NCBI GenBank assembly: GCA_005503085.1
Contig: SCOI01000003.1
Coordinates: 1 to 64,000 of the forward strand
Origin: Burkholderiales bacterium C2
Lineage (GTDB): Bacteria > Pseudomonadota > Gammaproteobacteria > Burkholderiales > Burkholderiaceae_C
Direction of reading: 5' to 3'
DNA: 64,000 nucleotides
Shown here: positions 31,317-39,378 of the stretch, one piece after another
Position numbering within the stretch: position 1 is the stretch's first letter
How the letters are laid out: each line of letters begins with the position of its first letter
Made by a program: the position numbers and the translations under genes
The notes under the pieces: generated by a model
What the model saw: the letters and a program-made list of their open reading frames with translations, nothing else
Told to the model about the DNA's origin: nothing
The model's database searches: none

Positions 31317-32294
31317 TCAGTCGAAGACCGGCGTGTCCAGCAGCAAGGTATCGCCAAGTGGCCGGGCCTGGCCGCGCGCCTGCTTGTTGATGATGCTGCT
31401 GGTGATGGGGGCGCTGACGGTGTACCAGACCTCGCTGCCCGAGGCGCTGCGCAGCTTGATGCGCTGGCCCTGGACTTCGATCACCCGGCCCGCCACGGCG
31501 CCCTGGCCGGCGGTTGCTGTCGCGCCGCCCTGCTTCGCCACCGGCTCCGGCGCTGCCGATGCGAGCCCGGCTGCGAGCAACAGGCCGCTGCCTGCCAGCA
31601 GCGCCGCTGTGCGCGCACCGACCCGGCGCTCAGGTGATCGGGCGCGCCGCACGCTGCGGCCCATCAACAGCAAGGCGCTCAGCGCCAAGGCCAGCGCCGG
31701 CGGCTCGGAGACCGGGTTCGAGCCCGGCCCGATGCTCAGGGAAAGACGGCTGATGTCAAAGTCGACGGCCAGGACTCCGCTGTCGGCATCTGCGAACAGC
31801 AGGCCGGGGTCGCTGAGTTCCAGGCTGAACAGCGCTGACGAGCTCTCGGCCAGCGCGCTGAAGCGCAGGGTCAGGAACACGAACGCGTCCAGCTGCTGGG
31901 CGTCCAGCAGACCGGGGCTGTTGCCCGACAGGCCGAAGGCGCTGACGGTGTCGGCGCCCACCAGGCCGGCATCGCCGAGGAAGGGGAAGGCCGCCATCTC
32001 CGGATGGTCGAGCTGGTTGACGCCCGAGGCGGCGTCGACGAAGTCGGCCCCGAGAAAGGCGCTGACCGTGTTGTCGAACTTCAGCTTCAGGTCGAAGCCG
32101 CTGAGCGAGTCGCCCGGTGCCGCGCTGAGGCCGGAGATCTTCAGCCGCAGGCTGAAGCTGTCGCCGACATTGATCGCCCCCGCACCGGTCGACAGCGATA
32201 CCGTGCCGGCGCCTGCGGCGCCCGGCATCGCCATCAAGGCCGCACTCATCAGCGCCGCGCCGATCGAGGCGCACAAGCGTTCGTATCTGCTCAT
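31317..32294 (-). CDS. Cohesin-like protein with internal PEP-CTERM-like segment, fused to a second exported domain
   Basis: The 325-residue product has a signal peptide (1-29), then a cohesin-like beta sandwich (30-190: VSLSTGAGAINVGDSFSLRLKISGL, SGFDLKLKFDNTVSAFLGADF, LTLRFSALAE). At 195-220 comes a PEP-CTERM-like signal: SEPPA, a hydrophobic stretch and an Arg cluster (GRSVRRAR). Unusually the protein does not end there: residues 211-248 read like a fresh signal peptide (ATG at M211, ending ASA) followed by a small soluble domain (250-325). It may be a fusion of two genes or contain an internal start. First gene of the operon with the lipase and dockerin proteins. Confidence 0.7.
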   Translation of the reverse strand: MSRYERLCASIGAALMSAALMAMPGAAGAGTVSLSTGAGAINVGDSFSLRLKISGLSAAPGDSLSGFDLKLKFDNTVSAFLGADFVDAASGVNQLDHPEMAAFPFLGDAGLVGADTVSAFGLSGNSPGLLDAQQLDAFVFLTLRFSALAESSSALFSLELSDPGLLFADADSGVLAVDFDISRLSLSIGPGSNPVSEPPALALALSALLLMGRSVRRARSPERRVGARTAALLAGSGLLLAAGLASAAPEPVAKQGGATATAGQGAVAGRVIEVQGQRIKLRSASGSEVWYTVSAPITSSIINKQARGQARPLGDTLLLDTPVFD

Positions 32295-32612
32295 TCAGAG
32301 ACTCCCAAAGGTAGACCGGTTGCGAGCCGGAGGGGCGCTGCGACCGGGGTCAGGTTTTGCCAAGCTGCGTGTCCAGCGCGGAATCTACCTGCGCCTGTAC
32401 CCACTCTGGGGACTTCAAACGTGGTGGTTCGGGCCCAGATTGCGGAGGCCGGTGGGCCTGTGTCCATGGGGATTGCTTGCGGGTGGCAGGGCTGCTATGG
32501 GGGCGGGATCGGTGCGATGAGCGGACCCGCCGCCTGTGAAAAGCTGACGCCGAGGCCGGGTTTGCGCCGGGGGCGGAGACCGGGCTGCCGTGTTTTGGAG
32601 TACAAGGCAGCC
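32295..32612. other. 318-base gap between the cohesin operon and the isochorismatase gene
   Basis: Must hold the promoters of the minus-strand cohesin operon and of the plus-strand hydrolase gene. I see no clear sigma-70 or sigma-54 promoter, no RNA gene and no conserved reading frame. The only distinct feature is a one-mismatch copy (GGGTCAGGTTTTG, 32347-32359) of the recurrent 13-base word. Confidence 0.5.
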
Positions 32613-33155
32613 ATGAGTGAAACGGCGGTTCTGGTGATCGATGTACAGCGCGGCTTGTTCGAACCCGAGCCGCGGCCCTTCGAGGCCGATGCAGTGGTGG
32701 CGCGCATCAACGCACTGACCGCCCGGGCGCATCAGCAGGGTGTGCCGGTGGCCTTCATCCAGCATGAGACCGCCGAGGGTTTGCTGGCCTTTCATTCGGA
32801 CAGCTGGCTGCTGGAGTCAAAGCTAAGTATCGGCGTCGGCGATGCGCTCTTGCGCAAGACCACGCCGGATTCCTTTTTGCGCACCGGTTTGGCGGACTGG
32901 CTGGCCAAGCATGGCAGCCGGCGCGTCGTGCTGTGCGGCTATGCCAGCGAGTTCTGCGTCGACACGACTGCGCGCCGCGCCGCCGCACTGGGTTTCGAGG
33001 TCGTGCTGGCGGCCGATGCGCACACCACGCACGACAAGCCGCATGCCAGTGCGGCCTTCATCCGCGAGCACCACAATGCCACGCTGTCCGAGATCAGCAG
33101 CTTCGGCCCGCGCATCAGTGCCGAGCCGAGTGCGCAGATCGATCTCGATCCCTGA
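32613..33155 (+). CDS. Isochorismatase-like cysteine hydrolase
   Basis: The 180-residue protein has the triad layout of the family: Asp in VLVIDVQRGLF, a Lys (RKTTPDSFLRTGL region), and the nucleophile Cys in GYASEFCVDTTARRA. Family members hydrolyse amides or vinyl ethers, including nicotinamidase-like reactions; the substrate here cannot be assigned. The frame is open far upstream, but similarity begins at MSETAVLVID with ATG at 32613. It is convergent with the pirin gene, three bases apart. Confidence 0.88.
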   Translation: MSETAVLVIDVQRGLFEPEPRPFEADAVVARINALTARAHQQGVPVAFIQHETAEGLLAFHSDSWLLESKLSIGVGDALLRKTTPDSFLRTGLADWLAKHGSRRVVLCGYASEFCVDTTARRAAALGFEVVLAADAHTTHDKPHASAAFIREHHNATLSEISSFGPRISAEPSAQIDLDP

Positions 33156-33158
33156 GGA

Positions 33159-34046
33159 TCAGGGCGCGCGCAGCGCCGGCACCTCGGGCGCCAGCAGGCG
33201 CTCGCCGTCATAGCCCCTGACCTCGCCGAAGCCCTGGCCGGCGTTCCAGTCGGCCGCGAAGCGGCGGATCTCGTCGGGGCTGCGGCCGACAAAGTTCCAC
33301 CACAGCAGCAGCGGCTCCGGGAAGGGCGGGCCGCCCAGCAGTAGCAGCCGCGCGGCCACCGCGCTGCGCAGCTGCAGCCGGGTCTGGCCGGGCGCGAGAT
33401 ACAGCAGCTCGCCGGGCCGCAGCGAGGCGGTCTCGCCATCGTCCAGCTGCAGCGTCAGCTCGCCCTCCAGCGCCATCAGCCCGTGTTCGAAATGAGCTTG
33501 CAGCGCCAGCTCGGCCTCGGCCGCAGCGGCGCTGGCCAGGTCCATGCCCAGCAGCTCGGTATCGCTGGGCACCGGCGAGCGCGCGCCGCCGTGGCTGCCG
33601 ACCAGCAGCGTGCCCGCGAAGCCGCCCAGGCTCAGCTGCGGCAGCTCGGCGAAATGCTCGAAGCGCGGCGGGCCGAAGCGGCTGTGCTCCGGCAAGGCGA
33701 TCCACAGCTGGGCCAGCTGTAGCCTGTCGGTCAGCGACTCCTCCGAGTGGCAGATGCCGCGCCCGGCCGTCATCAGATTGACTTGGCCGGCGCGCAAGAC
33801 CTGCTCGCTGCCCAGCGAGTCGCGGTGCAGGATCTCGCCTTCTATCATCCAGCTGAAGGTCTGCAGCCCGGTGTGCGGATGCGGGCCGACCCGCATGCCC
33901 TGGCCCGGCGCCAGCGTGGCCGGGCCGGCATGGTCCATGAAGCACCAGGCGCCGACGGTGCGGCGGCCAACGACCGGCAGCGCGCGGCTGATCGGCAGGC
34001 CGCCGACCTCGCCTTGCTTGGCGGTGAAACGTTCAATCCGGGCCAT
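33159..34046 (-). CDS. Pirin family protein (second)
   Basis: A 295-residue bicupin of a different pirin branch from the one at 26.9 kb. The N-terminal cupin keeps VGPHPHTGLQTFSWMIEGEI and the GRGICHSEES segment with His and Glu metal ligands; the C-terminal part ends in PLLLWWNFVGRSPDEIRRFAADW, typical of the YhaK/YhbW-like group. It lies upstream of, and divergent from nothing: the next gene cueR is on the same strand 27 bases before it, so it may be a distal gene of the copper operon. Confidence 0.88.
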   Translation of the reverse strand: MARIERFTAKQGEVGGLPISRALPVVGRRTVGAWCFMDHAGPATLAPGQGMRVGPHPHTGLQTFSWMIEGEILHRDSLGSEQVLRAGQVNLMTAGRGICHSEESLTDRLQLAQLWIALPEHSRFGPPRFEHFAELPQLSLGGFAGTLLVGSHGGARSPVPSDTELLGMDLASAAAAEAELALQAHFEHGLMALEGELTLQLDDGETASLRPGELLYLAPGQTRLQLRSAVAARLLLLGGPPFPEPLLLWWNFVGRSPDEIRRFAADWNAGQGFGEVRGYDGERLLAPEVPALRAP

Positions 34047-34073
34047 CGAGGGCTCCTTTCGTCAGAGCGGCGA

Positions 34074-34475
34074 TCATGCCTCAGACAGGCCGTCGAGGAT
34101 GGGGCAGTCGGGCCGCTCGTCGCCATGGCAGCAGCTGGCCAAGGCCTCCAGGCTGCGCTTCATCGCCGTCATCTCGGCCAGGCGGCGGTCCAGGTCGGCC
34201 ACATGGGCCAGCGCGATGCGCTTGACCTCGCTGCTGGCGCGCCGGCGGTTCTGCCAGAGCTTGAGCAGCTCGGTGATCTCGGCGATCGAGAAGCCCAGAT
34301 CGCGGGCGCGGCGTATGAAGCGCAGCGTGTGCACTTCCTTGTCCGAATAGAGCCGGTAGCCGGCCTCGGTGCGCGCGACCTGAGGCAGCAGGCCCAGCGA
34401 CTCGTAGTGCCGCAGCATCTTGGCCGAGACGCCCGAGCGCGCGGCCGCCTCGCCGATATTGAACAGCGTGCTCAT
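34074..34475 (-). CDS. cueR: Cu(I)-responsive transcriptional regulator CueR
   Basis: MerR-family activator of copper export. The 133-residue protein has the HTH ([21 protein letters not shown]) and the two Cu(I)-binding cysteines C116 and C124 with the eight-residue spacing of CueR (CHGDERPDC). It follows copA with a four-base overlap and so would be made with its own target, giving feedback on the operon. Confidence 0.93.
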   Translation of the reverse strand: MSTLFNIGEAAARSGVSAKMLRHYESLGLLPQVARTEAGYRLYSDKEVHTLRFIRRARDLGFSIAEITELLKLWQNRRRASSEVKRIALAHVADLDRRLAEMTAMKRSLEALASCCHGDERPDCPILDGLSEA

Positions 34476-36817
34476 CTCGCTACTCCCTTCCAGCGTTTCA
34501 GCAGCAATGCATTGCCCAGCACCGAGACGCTGGACAGCGCCATCGCCGCGCCAGCGATCACCGGGTTCAGATAGCCCAGGGCCGCCAGCGGGATGCCGAC
34601 GACGTTGTAGGCAAAGGCCCAGAACAGGTTCTGCCGGATCTTGGCGTAGGTGCGCTTGGAGATATCGATCGCATCGGCGACCAGGGCCGGGTTGCCGCGC
34701 ATCAGCGTGATGCCGGCCGCCGCCATCGCGACCTCGGTGCCGGTGGCCATCGCCATGCCGACATCGGCGGCCGCCAGCGCCGGGGCGTCGTTGATGCCGT
34801 CACCGATCATCGCGACATGCCGGCCCTGGGCCTTCAGTTCCGCGATGATGCGGGCCTTGTCCTCGGGCAGCAGCTCGGCGCGCAGCTCGTCGATGCCCAG
34901 TGTCTTGGCCACCGCCTGGGCGCTGCCGGCGTTGTCGCCGCTGAGCAGCAGGGTGCGTATGCCCAGTGCCTGCAGGCGCTGCACGGCAATGGCGGCCTGA
35001 GGCTTCAAGGCATCGCCGAAGGCCAGCAGGCCGATCAGTCGCGGCTGATCGCCGGTCACCGCCAGCCAGGACACGGTGCGGCCCTCGGCCTGCAGCGCAG
35101 TGGCCCGGTCCTGCTGCGGGCCCAGGTCGACACCCAGTTCCTGCATCCAGCGGCCGCTGCCGAGGGCCAGGTCTTGCTGATCGACGCGGGCCTGCACGCC
35201 GCGCCCGGCGACCGCGCGCAGATTCTCGCTGGCGGGCAGGGCCAGGTCTTGCGCCGCGACCCTGACCGCATGCGCCAGCGGATGCTCGCTGCCCGCCTGC
35301 AGCGCCGCGGCCCAGCGCAGCAGCTCCGGCGCTCCTTCGGCCGCGATGAGCTGCGGCCGACCCTCGGTCAGCGTACCGGTCTTGTCCAGCGCCACCAGCT
35401 GCAGCCGGTGCGCCTGTTCCAGCGCCTGCGCGTCCTTGATCAGGATGCCGTGGCTGGCGGCGACACCGGTGCCGGCCATGATGGCGGCCGGTGTGGCCAG
35501 ACCCAGCGCGCAGGGGCAGGCGATCACCAGCACCGCGACCGCGTTGAGCCAGGCCTGTTCCCAGTCACCGATACCGAGCCCCCAGCCCAGCAGCGTGATC
35601 AGCGCGATCACCAGCACCACCGGCACGAAGATCGCGCTGACCTGGTCGACCAGGCGCTGGATCGGTGCCTTGTGGCCTTGCGCATCTTCGACCATGCGGG
35701 CGATGCGGGCCAGCGTCGACTCGGCGCCCAGCGCGCTGCAGCGCAGGCGCAGCAGGCCCTCGCCGTTGACGCTGCCGCCGGTCAGGCGCGCACCGGGCTG
35801 CTTGGCCACCGGCAGGCTCTCGCCGGTGATCAAGGACTCGTCGACCTGGCTGTGGCCCTCCAGCAGCTCGCCGTCGACCGGGATGCGCTCACCCGGCCGC
35901 ACGATCAGCTCGTCGCCCAGGCGCAGCGCGGCGATCGGCAGCTCCTGCTCGCGGCCGTCCCGGACGACGCGGGCGGTCTGCGGCTGCAGCGCCTGCAGCG
36001 CACGGATCGCCGCCGTGGTCTGGCGCTTGGCGCGCGCTTCCAGCCATTTGCCCAAGAGCACCAAGGTGATCACGACGGCCGAGGACTCGAAGTACAGCGC
36101 ATGGGCCGAGGCGCCTCCCAGCAGGTGGTAGAGGCTCAGGCCGAAGGCTGCGCTGGTACCCAGCGCGACCAGCAGGTCCATATTGCCGCTGCCGGCCCGG
36201 GCGGCGGCCCAGCCGGCCTTGTAGAAGCGCGCGCCAAGCCAGAACTGCACCGGTGCGCTCAGCAGCAGCTGCAGCCAGCCATCAATCATCCAGTGCCGGC
36301 CCGCCAGCATGCCCAGCATCGGCACGACCAGCGGGGCCGAGAGCAGCGCCGCGATCAGCACCGGCCAGCCGCTTTGTGCCCAGGCCGGCTTGGCCTCGCC
36401 CGCGGCATCCGCTTTCAATGTCGCGCTGTAGCCCGCTTGGGCGACGGCCTGCAGCAGCGCTTCGGTCGACTGGCCGGCCAGCAGGCGCACGCTGGCGGTT
36501 TCGGTGGCCAGATTGACCTCGGCGCTCAGCACACCTGGCTGCTTGCGCAAGGCCTTCTCGACCCGGCCGACGCAGGAGGCGCAGGTCATGCCGCTGATTG
36601 CCAGGGTCAGGTCTTGTGTTCGCAGCCCGTAACCGGCCTTCTCGATGGCCGCGCGCAGCGTGTCCAGCCCGGCCGGGCCGGCGACGGTCGCGGCCTCGCT
36701 GGCCAGGTTGACCTCGGCCCGGCTGACGCCGGCAACCGCTCGCAGGGCCTTTTCGACACGGCCGACGCAGGACGCGCAAGTCATGCCGCTGATGGGCAGG
36801 GTGGTGATGGTGTTCAT
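34472..36817 (-). CDS. copA: Copper-exporting P-type ATPase
   Basis: Pumps Cu(I) out across the inner membrane. The 781-residue protein has two N-terminal HMA copper-binding domains (GMTCASC at 11-17 and 76-82), eight membrane helices, the actuator motif TGES near 331, the transport-site CPC at 434-436 and the phosphorylation motif DKTGT at 478. It is expressed from a CueR-type promoter and overlaps cueR. The gene carries one exact and two one-mismatch copies of the word CAAGACCTGACCC. Confidence 0.97.
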   Translation of the reverse strand: MNTITTLPISGMTCASCVGRVEKALRAVAGVSRAEVNLASEAATVAGPAGLDTLRAAIEKAGYGLRTQDLTLAISGMTCASCVGRVEKALRKQPGVLSAEVNLATETASVRLLAGQSTEALLQAVAQAGYSATLKADAAGEAKPAWAQSGWPVLIAALLSAPLVVPMLGMLAGRHWMIDGWLQLLLSAPVQFWLGARFYKAGWAAARAGSGNMDLLVALGTSAAFGLSLYHLLGGASAHALYFESSAVVITLVLLGKWLEARAKRQTTAAIRALQALQPQTARVVRDGREQELPIAALRLGDELIVRPGERIPVDGELLEGHSQVDESLITGESLPVAKQPGARLTGGSVNGEGLLRLRCSALGAESTLARIARMVEDAQGHKAPIQRLVDQVSAIFVPVVLVIALITLLGWGLGIGDWEQAWLNAVAVLVIACPCALGLATPAAIMAGTGVAASHGILIKDAQALEQAHRLQLVALDKTGTLTEGRPQLIAAEGAPELLRWAAALQAGSEHPLAHAVRVAAQDLALPASENLRAVAGRGVQARVDQQDLALGSGRWMQELGVDLGPQQDRATALQAEGRTVSWLAVTGDQPRLIGLLAFGDALKPQAAIAVQRLQALGIRTLLLSGDNAGSAQAVAKTLGIDELRAELLPEDKARIIAELKAQGRHVAMIGDGINDAPALAAADVGMAMATGTEVAMAAAGITLMRGNPALVADAIDISKRTYAKIRQNLFWAFAYNVVGIPLAALGYLNPVIAGAAMALSSVSVLGNALLLKRWKGVAR
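36604..36616 (-). repeat. Copy of 13-base word CAAGACCTGACCC (inside copA)
   Basis: Exact copy in the coding direction of copA, encoding Gln-Asp-Leu-Thr with the codon CAA, just before the second HMA domain. One-mismatch copies lie at 35164-35176 and 35239-35251 in the same gene. Confidence 0.7.
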
Positions 36818-36831
36818 GAGGGCAGTCTGGA

Positions 36832-36854
36832 GCTTGCCATTATGGGAAGGTCAA
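36832..36854 (-). promoter_or_regulatory. CueR-type promoter of copA
   Basis: On the minus strand TTGACC (36854-36849) is the -35 box and CCTTCCCATAATGGCAAGC (36850-36832) is a typical CueR operator dyad in the spacer. CAGACT (36829-36824) lies 19 bases downstream as the -10, the long spacing MerR-family activators correct. Confidence 0.85.
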
Positions 36855-36868
36855 GCCTCAAATTGCGC

Positions 36869-36899
36869 TTGACCTTGCCACGATGGCAGACTTTAAGCT
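36869..36899 (+). promoter_or_regulatory. CueR-type promoter of copZ
   Basis: TTGACC (36869-36874), operator-like CCTTGCCACGATGGCAGAC (36873-36891) and TAAGCT (36894-36899) at 19-base spacing, reading toward copZ. With the copA promoter it makes two back-to-back CueR sites 15 bases apart. Confidence 0.75.
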
Positions 36900-36933
36900 G
36901 CCGACATTCCCCATCCACAGGAGTACCAGCACC

Positions 36934-37137
36934 ATGCATCAATTCCATCTGCCCGATATGACTTGCGGCCATTGCGTTGCCACCGTCACCGAGACCGTCA
37001 AGGCCCTGGACGCCGCGGCGACGCTGGAGTTCGAGCGCGAGGCCCGGCGCGTGCGCATCGGCAGCGAGCTGGGCCGCGAGGTGCTGGCCCGGGCGCTCAG
37101 CGAGGCGGGCTACACGCCGGCCACCGAAGTCCTCTGA
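36934..37137 (+). CDS. copZ: Copper chaperone CopZ (HMA domain)
   Basis: A 67-residue single HMA domain with the metal-binding motif DMTCGHCV near the N-terminus; carries Cu(I) to CopA in the cytoplasm. The ATG at 36934 is chosen because the fold begins with MHQFHLPDMTC and AGGAG lies upstream; an in-frame ATG 51 bases earlier falls inside the CueR promoter. It is divergent from copA. Confidence 0.9.
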   Translation: MHQFHLPDMTCGHCVATVTETVKALDAAATLEFEREARRVRIGSELGREVLARALSEAGYTPATEVL

Positions 37138-37198
37138 GGCCCTGGACTTTGGCGGCCGGGCGCCGCCACAATGGGCCAGGACCCTCAGGGAGCGGCTC

Positions 37199-38497
37199 AT
37201 GGACAGCGCGACGGTCAACCCGCACTACCTCGACCATGTGATGGTCAGCGCCGGGCGCAGCAGCGTCGAGGCCAGCGAGGATATCGTCAGCGGCAGCGGC
37301 CAGAAGCTGCTGGCCAAGGGCGCGAAGCTGGACGAGGCGACGCGTGAGCGCCTGCTGCAGCACAAGCTGGCGAAGCCGCTGGAGGACTGCCTGCGGGTCG
37401 AGGGCGGCCTGACGCCGGAGCGCTTCGGCCCGGTGGCGGCGGCCCTGCTGGACGACTACCCGCTGCTGCGTGCCTTGTGCGGCGCCGAACCGGCGGTGCC
37501 GCTGGCGCTGACCCGACTGCGCCTGAGCGCCCCGCTGCAATCGTTGCTGAGCGTCTATGCCGATGGTGGCGCTGATCGGCTGCGCCATGCGGTGGGTGTG
37601 GCCCTGATGGCGCGGGCGCTGGCGCGGCGCCTGCTCGGTGGCGACATCGAGGCCCAGCGCCGGCTCGCGCTGGCCGGCCTGGTGCACGATGTGGGCGAGC
37701 TCTATATCGACCCCGCCTATCTGCGCCGCGACACGCCGCTGCAGGCCGAGCAGTGGAAGCACATCGTCACCCATCCGCTGGTCGGCCAGCGGGTCTTGCA
37801 AGGCATGGACGGCGCAGGGCCGGCGCTGGCCGAGCTGGTGCTCAGCCATCACGAGCGGCTCGATGGCTTCGGCTACCCGCGCGGGCTGGCCGGCGAGCAG
37901 TTCGGCATCGAGGCCCAGGCCCTGGCGGCGGCCGAGTGGCTGATGGGCCTGCTGGAGAGCGGGTCCAGCCTGGTGGCCCATGCCAGCGTGGCGACGCGCC
38001 TGATCCCGGGCGAGTTCGGCCCGGCCCTGCTGGAGGCCTTGCGCGCCGCCGGTCGAGCCAGCGATGCCGGCGGCCATCTGGCCGATGAACACCGCAGCCT
38101 GGAGGCGGCCTTGCCGCAGGCACTGCGGGTGTCGGAGCTGCTGCAGCGCTTTCGCGAGATCCGGCCGCAGCTGCGCGAGCGGCTGAGCGAGGGCTCGCCC
38201 GAGCTGCGCAGCATGCTGGCGCTGTGCGGGCAGCGCATCGACCAGCTGCAGCAGTCCTTCAGCAGCGCGGGCCTGGACCTGCACGGGCCCGAGCATGTGC
38301 TGCGCCTGCTGGCGCGCCGCGATCCCGAGGTGCAGCAGGAGGTGCTGGCCCTGGTGCGCGAGTTCGCCTGGCGTTTGCGCGAGCTGGAGCGTGCCTCGCT
38401 GATGCGGGCCGGGCTGATGGGCCCCGAGGATCTGGCCCTGGTGCAGACCTTGATCGAGGCGGTGCGTGGCGCGGCGCTGCAGCCCGCCGAGGCCTGA
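37199..38497 (+). CDS. HD-GYP-type domain protein
   Basis: The 432-residue protein has an N-terminal region without known domain and an HD-GYP-like domain at about residues 110-270: a first His in LRHAVGVALMA, the HD pair in LVHDVGELYID, and HHERLDGFGYPRGL, the GYP motif. HD-GYP enzymes degrade cyclic-di-GMP. The usual Lys after HDxG is Glu here, so activity is uncertain. Residues 300-430 are helical. It lies downstream of copZ by 61 bases but a functional link to copper is not evident. Confidence 0.78.
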   Translation: MDSATVNPHYLDHVMVSAGRSSVEASEDIVSGSGQKLLAKGAKLDEATRERLLQHKLAKPLEDCLRVEGGLTPERFGPVAAALLDDYPLLRALCGAEPAVPLALTRLRLSAPLQSLLSVYADGGADRLRHAVGVALMARALARRLLGGDIEAQRRLALAGLVHDVGELYIDPAYLRRDTPLQAEQWKHIVTHPLVGQRVLQGMDGAGPALAELVLSHHERLDGFGYPRGLAGEQFGIEAQALAAAEWLMGLLESGSSLVAHASVATRLIPGEFGPALLEALRAAGRASDAGGHLADEHRSLEAALPQALRVSELLQRFREIRPQLRERLSEGSPELRSMLALCGQRIDQLQQSFSSAGLDLHGPEHVLRLLARRDPEVQQEVLALVREFAWRLRELERASLMRAGLMGPEDLALVQTLIEAVRGAALQPAEA

Positions 38498-38507
38498 AAG
38501 CCCCGGC

Positions 38508-39296
38508 TCAGGACCCGCGCGAGCGCGCGCCACCCGAGCCCAGCTGGCGCAGCTGCAGCACGGGCTCGCCGGCATAGGCCACATCGCCCGAGCCATACAG
38601 CCGCAGCAGCAGCCGCTCGCTGCGGCCCAGCTGGCTGTCGCCGCTGCCCCAGCAGGCCAGTTCGAGATGCTGGCCGTCCAGTGCGCCGGCATGGACGCCG
38701 CCGGAGCCACTGATGCGCCACTGCTGCTGAGCAGCCCAGCCGGCCGCATGCACCCTGCCCGAGCCGTGCAGGCTGGCCTGCCAGTGCGGCGCGCGCAGGC
38801 GCTCGATATGCAGATCGCCGGAGCCGCCGAGCTTGGCCTCGGCGCGTTCGCCGACCTCGACCCGGCCCAGGCGCAGATCACCCGAGCCGCTGATGTCGAT
38901 CAGCAGCTGGCGGGCCCGCAGCCGGTCCAGGCTGAGCCGGCCGCTGCCGCTGAGCTCCAGGCTGATCAGCTCGGCCTGCAGCTCAGGCAGCGTGACATCG
39001 GCGCCACCGGCAATGCTGAGCCGGCTCAGCCGCGCCGGCAGCGGCAGCCGCGCCGAGAGCCGGCCGCGCTGGCCGGGGTCTGCGCTCAGCACCAGGGTGT
39101 TGCCCTCGCGCGCGCGGCGCAAGCCCTTGAGCTGCTCGCGCTGCGCGGATTCGGCAGCCCCTGTGTCCAGCACCAGGTCTACCGGGCCCTCGATGCGCAG
39201 TGCGGTGACGGCCTCGTCCTGCAGGCTGACCTGGGCGCAGGCCGCCAGCAGGGCAAGACCTGCCACCAGGGCGGTCCGGCGGGTGGTGGGCTTCAT
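38508..39296 (-). CDS. Lipoprotein with GIN/DUF2807-type beta-helix domain
   Basis: The 262-residue protein begins with a lipoprotein signal (LALLAAC, lipobox Cys near residue 19). The rest holds many short repeats of the SGSGxL type (LELSGSGRLSL, IDISGSGDLRLG, LGGSGDLHIE, ISGSGGVHAG, YGSGDVAY), the mark of GIN domains that form a right-handed beta fold. Function is unknown; such proteins are surface or periplasmic. The ATG at 39296 has GAGGAG upstream, which rules out a longer start. Confidence 0.82.
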   Translation of the reverse strand: MKPTTRRTALVAGLALLAACAQVSLQDEAVTALRIEGPVDLVLDTGAAESAQREQLKGLRRAREGNTLVLSADPGQRGRLSARLPLPARLSRLSIAGGADVTLPELQAELISLELSGSGRLSLDRLRARQLLIDISGSGDLRLGRVEVGERAEAKLGGSGDLHIERLRAPHWQASLHGSGRVHAAGWAAQQQWRISGSGGVHAGALDGQHLELACWGSGDSQLGRSERLLLRLYGSGDVAYAGEPVLQLRQLGSGGARSRGS

Positions 39297-39378
39297 CGAC
39301 ACTCCTCGCTTCATGATGGCGGCCACTGTGCCGCCACCGCGATGAAGCATCGATGAAGAAGGCAAGCGCCGCGCTACC

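Noticed and set aside
32295-32612. Sigma-54 promoter of the PEP-CTERM regulon type
   Set aside because: No GG-N10-GC element with the right spacing was found on either strand.
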